DNA from: Paraflavitalea sp. CAU 1676
Lineage (GTDB): Bacteria; Bacteroidota; Bacteroidia; Chitinophagales; Chitinophagaceae
Direction of reading: 5' to 3'
Assembly (NCBI RefSeq): GCF_029223285.1
Contig: NZ_JARHUJ010000002.1
Coordinates: forward strand, 620,001 to 684,000
DNA: 64,000 nucleotides
Shown one piece after another: positions 62,626 to 64,000 of the stretch. The notes under the pieces are model-generated. The model was not told where the DNA came from. It did not search any database and was given only the letters and a program-made list of their open reading frames with translations. The translations under genes and the position numbers were made by a program. The stretch's first letter is position 1. Each line of letters opens with the position of its first letter.

Positions 62626-64000
62626 ATGTTCAACACCACCCGAACCAATTACTTACTGCTCTTACTGTTACTGCTATCTGCAGAATATACTGCCATTGCA
62701 CAAACAAAACCACAAAGAGTATTTACCTCTGCCACCGTACGGGATACGATTTATATAGAAGGCGGTAAAGTGGTGTACCATGAACGTATTTCATCTACAG
62801 GCCAATTACCAGCTCAACAGCAAGCGCGTTCTTTACCGGCCGGCAGGAATATTGCGCCCTCTGCTACTGCGCGGTCAGCAGCACCACTACTCATTTCAGC
62901 CAGCAGTACACCGGGTACCTGCCAACGCTATACGGGACAGGTCACCATCACCGCCTCGGGGGGTACGCCGCCTTATACTTACAATATGGATGGGGCTTTT
63001 TACCAGAGCAGTGCGGTATATTTTGTATCAGGCCCTTCCACGCATGTTATGGGTGTTAAGGATGCCCTCGGCGCCACGGCTACCACGACTGTTTCTGTGA
63101 GTAATAATTTCCTGGCGCCCACCGTCAACATACAGAGTGCCGTAAACCCAACGGGTTGTGCTACCAGAGATGGCTCCGTTACGGTGGCTGCTTCTGGCGG
63201 TGCTGCGCCGTATACCTATTCACTGGATGGTATCAGTTTTCAAACATCCAATGTATTCACCGGCCTTGCGCCAGGCACCTATTACCCGATCGTAAAAGAT
63301 GCCAATGGATGCACAGGCGTCTATCCTTTCATTTCTTCTTTAAGTGCCCCTGGTTGTTCGAGACCCCTTGGTATGGGCTATAGCCAATACAGTTGCACGA
63401 ACGAGGGCAATATTACCATCACTCCATTTTGGGCAGATGCCCCATTTATGCTCTCGCTGGATGGTATCAGCTATCAGTCATCCAACACCTTGAGTAACCT
63501 GCCACCTGGTATGCACACGTTCTATATCAAAGGCAATTCGGGCCAGGTGAGTCTTTGGACCATCGCTATCTGGCCCAATTGCGACATGGTCTTAAACGCT
63601 ACGGTTACCAAAGCAAGCTGTGGCCTGACCGATGGCAGCATTACAGTCACCGTAAGTCGTGGTACTGCACCGTATCAGTATTCCATCGATGGCCTCAATT
63701 TTCAATCGTCGAATGCATTTACCGGTTTGGCTACCGGGTATTATATCGTCACGGTTAGGGATGCTAACGGCTCCGTGCAAACCCAATTCGCTGAAGTACA
63801 GGATGATTGTCCGCAGGTGACCACCGTCGTTAACGATGCGCTTTGTGGCGCGTCGGATGGGGTGATCACCGCTTCGCCGGTAGGTGGTGTGGGTCCTTAT
63901 ACTTACAGCATCGATGGCGGTAGCAATTATCAGGCAAGTACGGTATTCAGCGGACTGGCTCCCGGCAACTATACAATCATGATCAAGGATTCGCGCGGAC
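62626..64000 (+). CDS. SprB-repeat surface adhesin, N-terminal part (runs off right edge)
   Basis: An open frame from the ATG at 62626 to the window end, 458 complete codons without a stop. It has a signal peptide (LLLLLLLLSAEYTAIAQ, cleavage near residue 25). From about residue 95 onward there are repeated SprB-type modules of 70-80 residues: GQVTITASGGTPPYTYNMDG, GSVTVAASGGAAPYTYSLDG, GSITVTVSRGTAPYQYSIDG and GVITASPVGGVGPYTYSIDG, each ending in G-x-Y-x-V-x-x-x-D-A/S-x-G. SprB is the T9SS-delivered gliding-motility adhesin of Flavobacterium, so this is probably a very large cell-surface protein. It follows the TPR-CHAT gene after 17 bases. The full length and sorting domain lie outside the window. 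Confidence 0.9.
   Translation, partial: MFNTTRTNYLLLLLLLLSAEYTAIAQTKPQRVFTSATVRDTIYIEGGKVVYHERISSTGQLPAQQQARSLPAGRNIAPSATARSAAPLLISASSTPGTCQRYTGQVTITASGGTPPYTYNMDGAFYQSSAVYFVSGPSTHVMGVKDALGATATTTVSVSNNFLAPTVNIQSAVNPTGCATRDGSVTVAASGGAAPYTYSLDGISFQTSNVFTGLAPGTYYPIVKDANGCTGVYPFISSLSAPGCSRPLGMGYSQYSCTNEGNITITPFWADAPFMLSLDGISYQSSNTLSNLPPGMHTFYIKGNSGQVSLWTIAIWPNCDMVLNATVTKASCGLTDGSITVTVSRGTAPYQYSIDGLNFQSSNAFTGLATGYYIVTVRDANGSVQTQFAEVQDDCPQVTTVVNDALCGASDGVITASPVGGVGPYTYSIDGGSNYQASTVFSGLAPGNYTIMIKDSRG

Overview
The window is a stretch of chromosome from a member of the Bacteroidota, most likely family Chitinophagaceae (Chitinophaga/Niastella-like). This is inferred from three SusC/SusD outer-membrane uptake loci, two of them headed by an ECF sigma factor and a FecR anti-sigma factor; from type IX secretion (T9SS) cargo (a C-terminal sorting domain, SprB repeats); from Bacteroidota-type promoter elements (TTTG / TAnnTTTG); from the near absence of Shine-Dalgarno sequences; and from a Bacteroidota-restricted family of unknown proteins starting MARYYG. 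There are no rRNA or tRNA genes, CRISPR arrays, transposases or prophage genes.

Layout. 0-7 kb (minus): sigma factor > FecR > SusC > SusD > a lipoprotein cut by the left edge. 7.2-11.4 kb (plus): a 1417-aa secreted FG-GAP/VCBS protein with IPT and Ig-like domains and a T9SS sorting domain. 11.5-14.5 kb (minus): an M48-type metalloprotease and a secreted protein of unknown function. 14.8-17.4 kb (plus): a two-subunit molybdenum hydroxylase of the isoquinoline 1-oxidoreductase type, closed by a strong terminator. 17.9-23.8 kb (plus): a second SusC/SusD locus with two accessory lipoproteins and no dedicated sigma factor. 23.8-26.7 kb: a repeat-bearing, partly AT-rich accessory segment with a SUKH-fusion protein, a small secreted protein and a gene remnant. 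26.7-34.1 kb (minus): a third uptake locus (sigma > FecR > SusC > SusD > terminator). 34.3-36.2 kb: a secreted unknown protein and a sigma factor / membrane-protein pair. 36.2-41.6 kb (minus): SRPBCC protein, AraC regulator, phosphocholine-type phospholipase C, and an XRE/DUF2975 regulator pair. 41.8-43.3 kb (plus): Lrp regulator with an EamA exporter. 43.5-45.0 kb: a 5'-nucleotidase-type metallophosphatase. 45.4-50.8 kb: a small proline-tailed protein, a TPR-CHAT protease, a 67-aa helical protein, and an ECF sigma / TPR anti-sigma pair. 50.8-53.8 kb (minus): metY-metX with a structured leader that carries a Cys-Cys-Cys upstream ORF. 53.9-64 kb: a giant AsmA-like envelope protein divergent from PKD protein > second TPR-CHAT protease > SprB-repeat adhesin, the last cut by the right edge.

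How the parts fit. The uptake loci bind and import unknown polymers, two of them under trans-envelope sigma/FecR control. Both CHAT proteins have an N-terminal signal peptide and a single C-terminal membrane helix followed by a basic tail. That predicts inner-membrane-anchored proteases facing the periplasm, unlike the cytoplasmic CHAT proteases described for caspase-like defence. One is near a sigma factor whose partner has a periplasmic TPR domain; the other is translationally overlapped with an envelope protein and followed by a surface adhesin. These two loci are the best candidates here for an undescribed system. The metYX leader peptide is the clearest candidate for an undescribed regulatory element.
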